The position numbers and the translations under genes were made by a program. A stretch of 64,000 nt of DNA from Raphanus sativus (taxonomy: Eukaryota > Streptophyta > Magnoliopsida > Brassicales > Brassicaceae): assembly GCF_000801105.2 (NCBI RefSeq), contig NC_079516.1, forward strand, positions 10,540,001-10,604,000. Reading direction: 5' to 3'. A model generated the notes under the pieces. That model worked only from the letters and a program-made list of their open reading frames with translations, searched no databases and had not been told where the DNA came from. Shown here in pieces: positions 10,739-18,578 of this stretch; positions within the stretch are counted from its first letter, which is position 1, and every line of letters begins with the position of its first letter.

Positions 10739-11285
10739 TTAAAAACTCAATAAAACCCGCAAAAATCACTAAAATCTAGAACCGATTAAACCACTGGTTG
10801 AACCAATAGATAACTTTTACTTTTTTAAGTTTTTAGTTATGTTTGTAATTCAATTTTGTATAATTTTTAATAAAGAAGTTAGGTTTTTCAGTTTTGTTAT
10901 CGAAAATTTATTAATAATGTTTTGCTTTTGGTTTTCTTTGAATTTGAATTTTAATTTTGTTATTCGCATAACACATATAAATTTTATGAATTTTAAGTCT
11001 TGATATTTAAAAACCCAATAAAACCCGTAAAAATAACTAAAACCCAGAAACCGATTACCGGTTAAACTACTTGTTGAATCAATAGATAAATTTTACCCTT
11101 TTTAGTTTTAATTATGTTTTTCAAATCTGTTTTGAATAACTTTTGATAAAAAGTTAGATTTTTGAGTTTTGTTATCGACAATCTGTTAATAGTATTTTAT
11201 TTTTTGGTTTACTTTAGATTTGAAGTTTAATTTTATTATTCACATTACATAAATAAATATTTTTGAATTTTTAAATCTTAATATT
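10739..11285. repeat. Two diverged tandem units of about 270 bp
   Basis: Unit 1 (from about 10739) and unit 2 (from about 11006) share AAACCCGCAAAAAT / AAACCCGTAAAAAT, GAACCAATAGATAA / GAATCAATAGATAA, TTTTGTTATCGA and TTGAATTT blocks in the same order. They probably form the internal part of the Helitron whose 3' end is at 10227. Confidence 0.65.
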
Positions 11286-11852
11286 TTGTTAGATATCATA
11301 AATCTTAATTTGTTAAAAAAAATATTTAAATAATATAAACTATGTTTGATATTTTATATGTCAAATGAAAATCAAAATATAGAAATTAAAATTAAATATT
11401 TTCTAAATATTAAACATAAAATATATACAAATCTAACCTATTATTTTGTGTTTTAATTGGAACGAACATCTATTAAATAAATAATATCTTTACTTAGACT
11501 TGAATCAAGGAATTAATTAACAATTTAGCTAAATTAAATACACCAATGTTATTTATATACGTATATGTACATGTGCGTTTTGTTTTGTCAACATATTTTA
11601 TATTCTCAACCGTAATATAGTAGTCTACATTTTTTTGTTATATTGGTATTCCTTTAAATTAGGAACGTGGAGTAGACTTTTAGTGGTTATACTTATGGAA
11701 TCAGAAGTTATATTTTAGATGCAATTATAGTTTACTTTATTTAGTTATATTTTCAGTTATATTTTAATGCAATTTTTTTTTAAATTGGACATAACTTCAT
11801 ATCAATTGTACATGTTGAATAATTAATAGAATAGATGATTGTCTCTCCTGAC
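11286..11852. other. AT-rich spacer downstream of TAF11
   Basis: No gene. A T-run at about 11771-11780 lies roughly 75 bases past the TAF11 stop (an A-run on the coding strand). Confidence 0.5.
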
Positions 11853-12371
11853 TTAACGGAAAAGGCGGGGAACTGTCCTTCGAGGCACTTTCCCTTGGAG
11901 CTTGAGATTACGATAGGACTCTCGGATATGGCAAGGCCTGATGTGTCCTGTCTCGTTCCTTTTCACCATAATCAGTCGAGCTGTTTCCACCAGCTCACCA
12001 ACAAACATTTTTGCTATACCACTAACAACGGAAAGCCTAGGATCGTCGTTGTTCATATTCTTAATCCCTATGATACTCTCTAATAGCTTCTTCATGCTTG
12101 ATTTGTGAAGAGTAGATCTCCTGAAACATTCATATCTGCTCATTTGTTCCTCTGTAAACTGCGATATAAGAGCATGCATCTTCACTACCTTCTTCTCACG
12201 ATCATTAACTTCCGTATCCTCAAAGGTTTTAAGTTTCTTCACCTGACGCGGAAGGCCAACATCGTCGTCACCATCTCCACTTCTGCCACCGTCACAAACA
12301 GGGGACTCTGGAGGAGATTCATCCTGCTCCTCCTCAATAGCCGTTTCAAAAGGATTTTTGTAACGCTTCAT
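11853..12371 (-). CDS. TAF11: TFIID subunit 11 (TAF11), intronless
   Basis: An uninterrupted frame of 172 residues. The N-terminal 60 residues are acidic and low-complexity (EEEQDESPPESP, SGDGDDD), followed by a lysine patch (RQVKKLK). From about residue 63 the TAFII28 histone-fold domain is clear: ISQFTEEQMSRYECFRRS, then VVSGIAKMFVGELVETAR and GHIRPCHIRESYRNLKLQGK, ending VPRRTVPRLFR. TAF11 pairs with TAF13 through this fold in the TFIID complex, contacting TBP and TFIIA at core promoters in the nucleus. Length and ending match plant TAF11/TAF11b, with a short N-terminus. The start ATG at 12371 lies only about 30 bases from a TATA run, so the 5' UTR would be nearly absent. This may mean the true start is elsewhere or that the copy acquired a foreign promoter. 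The frame is intact, so a working gene is possible but expression is uncertain. Confidence 0.88.
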   Translation of the reverse strand: MKRYKNPFETAIEEEQDESPPESPVCDGGRSGDGDDDVGLPRQVKKLKTFEDTEVNDREKKVVKMHALISQFTEEQMSRYECFRRSTLHKSSMKKLLESIIGIKNMNNDDPRLSVVSGIAKMFVGELVETARLIMVKRNETGHIRPCHIRESYRNLKLQGKVPRRTVPRLFR

Positions 12372-12398
12372 TAAAAATACATTAAAATATGGGACCCC

Positions 12399-12457
12399 TT
12401 TATATATATATACTCATGTTTTGCTTAGTAAAATAAGTTGGCTTTCCGATGTGGGAC
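12399..12457 (-). promoter_or_regulatory. snRNA-type USE and TATA upstream of TAF11
   Basis: On the minus strand, GTCCCACATCG (12447-12457) is a perfect match to the plant USE consensus RTCCCACATCG. A TATA run lies at 12400-12413. The gap of about 33 bases is the spacing used by Pol II-transcribed snRNA genes. A transcript would start near 12370, right at the TAF11 ATG. No snRNA sequence follows. The USE is probably derived from the U3-linked duplications around it. Confidence 0.55.
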
Positions 12458-12912
12458 GACTTATATATCCACATCTCTTGTTCACCAAGCAATAGACAGA
12501 CTTCACTTCTCAATCTCATCATACAACTGAAACTCTAATGTTCAAAGCTATCGATCAAACTATCAGAAATAGAGCACCCTCTTTGGACTAAACTGCTCAA
12601 AGCCAAGGTGCAGAGAGCTCTGCTCTGTGTTCTATATGCATTTCTTTCCTTTTCTATAAAGCCGGCCTATCTTTTTAATTGAACAATGTATTAATTTCTA
12701 AGATAAATTATACACAAAAGAAAACAGAGATTCTCACAGAGTAAACGTAAATGTGTGCTTCCCATAGAGGATTAAGAGAGTATACTCAGCCATTACCCAT
12801 GTCACCTTGCACTCATGATTCATAAGCAGTCCTTAAATTTCGACATCTACTTAATAAAACTAATCAATATTTCGAATTGAGATTATGGTATGGGACTGAA
12901 GATAAATATGAA
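12458..12912. other. Spacer duplicated around the second U3 gene
   Basis: No gene. TCAAAG-CAAGGTGCAGAGAGCTCTGCTCT near 12597 resembles 13633-13670, and CATGATTCATAAGCAG (12815) resembles 18137, so these are pieces of the dispersed U3-linked duplicated block. Confidence 0.45.
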
Positions 12913-13272
12913 ACATCACACCTTGAGCAGAAGACACATGTAGAATTTGGAACGGCTAAAAGTTGCGAGGGGAAACAAAATCTCAAACGCTCATGAGATT
13001 TTTGGTTGTAAAAAAGAAGCCTGTCAGACAACCGTGCGACCACTCCGGAAAGGTCAAGACCGAGCAGGAAAGCGATCCTCTACAGCGAGGAGACATCACA
13101 CCTTGAGCAGAAGACACATGTAGAATTTGGAACGGCTAAAAGTTGCGAGGGGAAACAAAATCTCAAACGCTCATGAGATTTTTGGTTGAAAAAAAGAAGC
13201 CTGTCAGACAACCGTGCGACCACTCCGGAAAGGTCAAGACCGAGCAGGAAAGCGATCCTCTACAGCGAGGAG
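12913..13272. repeat. 180-bp tandem duplication covering the U3 3' end
   Basis: Units 12913-13092 and 13093-13272 both start ACATCACACCTTGAGCAGAA and end TACAGCGAGGAG, and differ at only about one position. Each contains the 3' flank, terminator run and 3'-terminal 77 nt of U3. The near identity means that the duplication is recent. Confidence 0.95.
13016..13092 (-). pseudogene. Truncated U3 snoRNA (3' 77 nt only)
   Basis: The 3' end of U3 including box D and the T-run, but cut off at 13092 where the second 180-bp unit begins. It has no box A, no 5' domain and no promoter of its own, so it cannot make U3. Confidence 0.93.
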
Positions 13273-13414
13273 AGTCCGAAGACAATCGTAGCCGTTAATC
13301 ACACTCAGATCGCAGGGCCATGATTCATCAACCAGGTTAAGGGGCCTGTCTCCTTAGAAATCAAGGATACAGAGGTACGAGCCTATAGAACAGATCCTGT
13401 TCAAGTAAGGTCGT
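13196..13414 (-). ncRNA. U3 small nucleolar RNA, second copy
   Basis: Full-length U3 on the minus strand starting ACGACCTTACTTGAACAGG at 13414 and ending CTGACAGGCTTC before a T-run at 13189-13195. It differs from the copy at 9040-9262 at a handful of places (for example GAGCAGGAAAGCG versus GAGCCGGATAGCG, and GCAGGGCC versus GCACGGCC on the plus strand). These lie mostly in the 3' domain, and the box A and box D regions are intact. It has its own USE and TATA. It may be functional, but the changes from the canonical sequence suggest weaker constraint. Confidence 0.9.
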
Positions 13415-13436
13415 GACCTCTACCTTCTTCTCTTCG

Positions 13437-13478
13437 TTATATAAACAGAACGGCACTTCTCTGTGTTTCCGATGTGGG
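13437..13478 (-). promoter_or_regulatory. Promoter of the second U3 gene (TATA and USE)
   Basis: TTTATATAAC on the minus strand (about 13437-13446) and CCCACATCGG (13469-13478), about 23-24 bases apart: the same Pol III arrangement as the first U3 gene. Confidence 0.85.
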
Positions 13479-14420
13479 GGAAAATATATAACTTCAAACG
13501 CCCAATACGCCGGCGTTTCAACGCTCAACACACTAATGCCTCTGATACGCCATCGTTTAGTTATCACGATGTCTTGTTCAGAAAAAAAAAAGTTATCACA
13601 ATGTCTGTGAATAAACTGTGAAACAAAGGCTTCAAAGCTAAAGAAGAGGTGCATAAAGCTCTGCTCTGGTTCTACTAACTATATGTTTAGCCTTCCTTTT
13701 CAAAGATAAACTGCAATCTATACGTTTACCCAAAAAGAAAACAGAGTTACTCATACAACCATCTTGCACCTTGTAAGCTTCTTGGAACAGAATCGTCTTG
13801 AACACGGTTACTTGGCAAGGCTGTTACTGGTGTGTCTTAATTCTGATAGTTTCATGAAACTTTTGTTGCCACAGAATAACCTTACAAGACATATCTCTGT
13901 GATGATGCAAGTTGAGTAACTTTGCTGACTTTGAATGGAGCAAAATTGTGGAACCTATTATGAAGACTGTACACCGAGACTGTTCTGATGGATATACTAT
14001 AGAAATAAAAGGAAGTGCTATGGTGTGATAACGTCAAGATGCTGACACAAGAACCTACTGGACCATCTAGAATAAGCTAATAAGCTAACTTGATTCGACA
14101 ATATCAAGTTACTAATGCTGCTAATATCCTTGTCTATATGCCATTAGCGTTCTTGTGTGTTAAAAAAAACTATATCATAGTTAGAATACAGAGGGATAAA
14201 AAAACGCACATATGCTCATGAATCATAATCAATTCTTATTCAAAGAGAAATGTGAGTCACTGAATACAAATGGAATCTGGAACTAGCGCTCTCATGAATC
14301 ATCATTATCAATAAAGAAACTATATGTACAAAACAGAGACTCATGATCAGTTCTGCAGCTATTTAAAGAGACAAAATGTGACACTGAATAGAATTGGAAT
14401 TTGGAATATGTACAAGGCTC
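13479..14420. other. Spacer between U3 and the NAC-like gene
   Basis: The first 100 bases (CAATACGCCGGCGTTTCAA, CTGATACGCCATCGTTTAG) continue the duplicated U3/RH22 upstream block. The rest has no recognised gene. ATGAATCAT and ATGAGTCATGATCA repeats near 14218, 14293 and 14423 are short and unexplained. Confidence 0.45.
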
Positions 14421-15407
14421 TCATGAGTCATGATCATCAATGCTATTTACACACAACACTTTATCCTTCATTGCTTCTTCCACAAGTCTATACTCTTCCA
14501 TAATCCAAGTTAGCAACACTTCTTCTCCATTCTCAATATCAAAAAACTTGTCTTCATCCTCTTCGCAAAACTTGAAAACCCTCCTGTAACCCATAACCTC
14601 ATAGCTCATCGAATAGATCGCATCATGCTCTTCCATGATCATCCAGCGACCGCTTTCACACCCATCCGTATACCCACAATCCTCTGTCTGGTCAGCGAAG
14701 ATGCAGAGTCCAGATTCTAAAAACCTAATATCTTTATGATCCACAAGGGTCGATGGATGCACGCAGTACACGTCGTTGGTAACGTAGCTAGGCCATTTGT
14801 TTCCAACAGAATCAAATATCGTCAGCAGATGATATGCACCATCGTCTTGTGGATTGGCTAAACAGACTCCATAAGCTGGCAACGACTGTGTTGGAGGAAG
14901 CGGATCCGATGAGTAGGAGAAATGCTTGGATAGCAAGTAACTGATCTCGGTTTGGAACAAAAGCTGAATCTTGCAAACCACGTGATCTTGCTTAGGGTTC
15001 CATTTACTCGGAAGCCTGAACTGCTCCATCACCCAAGTTCTCTTGTAACCTCTCGCTTTCGTTTCCCCGCAGAACTTGAGGATCTTCTTGAACCCTAGAA
15101 TCTTCCCACTTTCCTCGTCTTTGATCAGTTTATCACGGCCGATGATCCTCCAGCCACCAGAGTCGCATCCATCGGTTCTTCCACAGGCTTCCGTTATAGG
15201 GTAAACGAAGACGAAGAAAGGGTTCTCAGATTCCAATACCTCGCTTGGATTCTTGGTGAACAAGTTTGTGTCTCCGAAGAAGTACTCAGGCCATGAATCT
15301 CCGCTATCTTTCGTACTTTGCAGATAAATTGACATTGTTTTCTCGTCATTTGCTTTGCTGTGATCGTCTTTGGTATACGCAGACTTGGCAACCCGGATCT
15401 CCTCCAT
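14421..15407 (-). CDS. Protein with two NAC-like modules
   Basis: A single frame of 328 residues from the ATG at 15407 (MEEIRVAKSAYTKDD). The frame stays open further upstream, but that part is Phe/Ser-rich and looks like leader. It contains two repeated modules. Module 1 has WPEYFFG, CGRTDGCDSGGWRIIGRDKL, GFKKILKFCGETKARGYKRT and WVMEQFRL. Module 2 has WPSYV, CGYTDGCESGRWMIM, VMGYRRVFKFCEEDED and WIMEEYRLVEE. The G-W-x-I, G-F-K-K-x-L-x-F and W-V-M-x-x-F-R-L pattern is that of NAC subdomains C and D, which in true NAC factors carry the DNA-binding surface. The N-terminal NAC subdomains A and B are missing or degenerate. Arabidopsis has similar NAC-like proteins of unknown role. Whether it binds DNA is uncertain. 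No introns are needed. A Helitron ends 167 bases upstream of the ATG. Confidence 0.72.
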   Translation of the reverse strand: MEEIRVAKSAYTKDDHSKANDEKTMSIYLQSTKDSGDSWPEYFFGDTNLFTKNPSEVLESENPFFVFVYPITEACGRTDGCDSGGWRIIGRDKLIKDEESGKILGFKKILKFCGETKARGYKRTWVMEQFRLPSKWNPKQDHVVCKIQLLFQTEISYLLSKHFSYSSDPLPPTQSLPAYGVCLANPQDDGAYHLLTIFDSVGNKWPSYVTNDVYCVHPSTLVDHKDIRFLESGLCIFADQTEDCGYTDGCESGRWMIMEEHDAIYSMSYEVMGYRRVFKFCEEDEDKFFDIENGEEVLLTWIMEEYRLVEEAMKDKVLCVNSIDDHDS

Positions 15408-15573
15408 AGTGAAACTCAGTCGATCAATAAAAAAACTATGGAGACGAAGGTATCTAGAGAAAAAGAAACGCAAGAAGGATATTTGTTTCTTGGAGACGAA
15501 GGGAACGAAGAAGAAGAAGAACGAGTGTTGATGGAGTTGCTTTTTCAGTTGATTGCTACGGTTTCTTATATAA

Positions 15574-17339
15574 CTAGTATTATCATCCCGTGCTAAGCAC
15601 GGGCCAGTTTTGCTTGCATTCAAATTAGTTTGTTTTATAAATATAGAATATTTTACTTTTCTATCAAAATTAAAGATGATTTTTGTCACATTTCTCTGGA
15701 GTTGGATAAACGTGTAAAGCTAAAATTAAAGTGTCAACTGAAACAAAACAGTTTAGAGTGTTAGCTGGATTATTTTGTTTTTTTCTGATACCCATTTTTG
15801 GAATAAAATTTTACCAATAAATAAGAAATAAATATCAACACGTAAAAAATAGTTAAAATATCATTTATGATCCATTTAGTTTTGTTTATAATTTTTTTGG
15901 TAAATAATTATTTTAAAATATAAATATATTTATTGTTAATATATGAAAATGAAAAATTAAAACTAAAATAAAATCTTAGAAAACATTAATTTTTTATTGA
16001 AAACTATATTCAAAGGTATTGAAATCTGATGACCAGTTACCAAGATGCAGACAAAACTCTGAGTTCATTTGAAGATTTACGGTAGAAATATACTTAACCA
16101 TCTTCAACCTGAATCATGCAAAGAGAATTAAAGACCATTAGAGAAGTTAATTTGAGAAGGAAAGAAAATAAATCTGAATAAAGGCCAAACATAAATTTTT
16201 ATGTATTTTTTTTGCTACACCTACATTCAAAACAAAGAAATAAATGATGGAAAAAAGGAGAATAAATCGTATGCACCTTTCGAGTGTGATCTGATCTCTG
16301 TTTTTGTGTCTAAATTTCGTGAACGATCTGCTGAGGGTTTGATTGGTCGGAATTTTTGTTGAGGTATGCCTGTTGGCGTCTCTATTTTATTTCAAACCCC
16401 TCTGTATGAGGATGAACCTCTGTAGTGCTTCTCTATCATTTTAATGGAATTTTCGGTGACAAAAAGAAAACTGCTTGGAAGATATCTAAGAGATATAAAC
16501 TGTCAGAACTCAGAACACGTGACATGATTGGTTATAGGCTTATAGCTGACATGATTTTTTGAAAAAAATCTGAACGTGTTGTTAGTGATATGAGAAATTT
16601 AAGGCTTTAGACTTTTACAGTTGCTAAAAAATGTGATCGAGAGAAGATTTTTTAATTGATTTTTATTTTCAAAATATATATACACATGTCAGGATTTGAT
16701 TCGCCGGACGACTTGCGATTTAGTATATAAGGATTTCCTAATGACTAATATATCCTTGATTATAAGCATCAGTTGTAATTCTACGATTTTATTGTTAAGT
16801 TTTATTTGACAATTTTTAATATATAAACTTTTTATACATTTTTAATTTGTTAAAAATGTTATTACATAATAATATAATTTCAAATTCGGTAAAATAAATT
16901 CATAATTTGAAATAATCAAATAGATAACACCCTTCAAAATATATGTTTTTAATTTTTACAGTTTGCATGCAATATATTTTTTTATTTTTTTGTCATCCTC
17001 ATAAACTATTTTAAACATAGTTTTAAACTTTGCTAAAATAATATTTAGTTTTACAATAGAATATAAATTTGTTTAGGATCATTTAGCATCTATAATTTTA
17101 ATATATAGGAGGATTTTATAAATAAATATATTGTTATGTTCAAATAGTTTAGACATATTATTTTAGAAAATTTTATACATGGTTTATTGTTTGTTGTTAT
17201 ATGTGTTGATTATATAAGATATGATATCTTAATGATGCCAACATGTTAAATAGAAATAAATGAAATATGATTTTTTAGTAAAAATTCATTTTAAAAAAAA
17301 CCATACATGAATAGAAGTTGTAACTTCTATTTTAATAGA
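15574..17339 (-). mobile_element. Non-autonomous Helitron
   Basis: The 5' end on the minus strand (17339) reads TCTATTAAAATAGAAGTTAC and aligns with the 5' ends of the other Helitrons here. The 3' end has a perfect hairpin, CCCGTGCTTAGCACGGG (plus-strand 15587-15603), and ends CTAG followed by T at 15574. Length is about 1.77 kb, with no helicase coding. Inside, 16380-16470 resembles a LINE 3' end (AATGGAATTTTCGGTGACAAAAAG). It inserted in the upstream region of the NAC-like gene. Confidence 0.7.
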
Positions 17340-17805
17340 ATATAATATATATATATATGAAAAAATACCCGCACGGTCGTACGGATCAAACTCTACCACA
17401 TACCTATAACTGTTTGTTTGCATACGTATATTTATCCTACGTTGATACATTATTAATTTATAAAAAATTACTGTATTTCGTTCTTCTTCATGTTTAACAT
17501 ATTAGTCTTAAAACGGATTTTAACTATGCTTATAAAACATGAAATTAATTTTGGTTGCCAAAAAACTTATTTAATGTGAATTATATATTTTACATAGTTC
17601 ACCATTAAATTTGTCTACATCATTTTTTTAATAGATTATAGGTGTGACAAAATTTTAGATTTTGAAAAAAAAAATCGTGACATGATTATATAAAAAATAT
17701 ATTTAATAGTTATTTTAAATTTTAAATCTATATTATAACATGTGATCATAATCTTTAAGAACATTAATATTTTTTTAATTTTAACAAAATGAGAACTCTA
17801 GATTT

Positions 17806-17879
<74 letters not shown>

Positions 17880-18049
17880 CATTGATTTATCATATTAAAT
17901 TTAAAATAAAAATCAAAATATGATAACCTGTTTGTATTTTATTTTAAAGATTTAAAACTGAAATGATCATAATTCATTTTAAATTATAGTTGATATATTT
18001 AATAGATTTGATTAGTATCCACCCCTTCACAAGCAAATTCTAAAACTCT
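17340..18049. other. AT-rich spacer with a Helitron-like 3' hairpin and a long TA run
   Basis: At 17365-17395, CCCGCACGGTCGTACGG followed by ATCAAACTCTA resembles the 3' end of another Helitron on the plus strand, but the CTRR end is imperfect. The TA microsatellite is listed separately. No gene seen. Confidence 0.4.
17811..17878. repeat. (TA)n microsatellite
   Basis: About 68 bases of uninterrupted TA. Similar shorter runs lie at 25827-25857, 54953-54985 and 57680-57710. Confidence 0.97.
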
Positions 18050-18520
18050 CTCGGATTTGATCAATTATAGCCTTATCTGCAAACAAATCAACACGTCAAG
18101 GACTGCTTAGATGATTAATAATCATCTCAGCTTCCATGATTCATAAGCGGTCTTTAAATTTCGAATTGAGATTATGGTATGTGAGTGAAGATAAATATAT
18201 AACAAGACAGCTTGAGAGAAGACAGCATGTTTCAAAAAAAAAAAAAAAAAAAAAACAAGACAGCTTGAGAGAATGAAGACAAATGTGACATTTGGGACGG
18301 TAAGAATGTAAGAAGTTATGGATTTGATTGTAAGAAACTAAAAGTTGCGAGGAAAAACAAAAAGCTCAAACGCACAAGGTGAATTTTTTGTTTTAGCAAT
18401 GTGGGACGACGAATAAAGAACGGGAACTAAAAATGCTGCCGTTCTAAGCTCAGGGCACAAGTGTCCCCGATACGTCAACGTTTAGTTGCCTCAGAAATTA
18501 GAATCTCATTTTTGCTTAAA
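18050..18520. other. RH22 upstream block homologous to the U3 loci but lacking U3
   Basis: Blocks shared with the U3 loci occur in the same order: AGCCTTATCTGCAAACA, ATGATTCATAAGCGGTC, TTTCGAATTGAGATTATGG, AAAAGTTGCGAGG, CTCAAACGC, AATGTGGGACGACG (USE-like), GCCGTTCTAAGCTCA and CCGATACGTCAACGTTTAGTT. Where the other copies have the U3 RNA and TATA box, here CTCAAACGC is followed within about 30 bases by the USE-like motif. The U3 gene is therefore either deleted here or was added at the other loci. Confidence 0.65.
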
Positions 18521-18578
18521 CCCTAAACCCTTTTAGATAGATTTGACATTCTATCTCTTATCCGCCGTTTACTTTCCG

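Noticed and set aside
13320..13345. CATCAACCAGGTTAAGG resembles the reverse complement of the start of 18S rRNA (ACCTGGTTGAT)
   Set aside because: The surrounding sequence is U3 snoRNA throughout and no further 18S sequence follows.
14421..15689. A 422-residue version of the NAC-like protein
   Set aside because: The 94 extra residues run into the Helitron 3' end and are Phe/Ser-rich; the ATG at 15407 begins the sensible protein.
18543..18578. An upstream start for RH22 giving 12 more residues
   Set aside because: The extension begins with TTG, not ATG; the first ATG in frame is 18579 and matches the family N-terminus.
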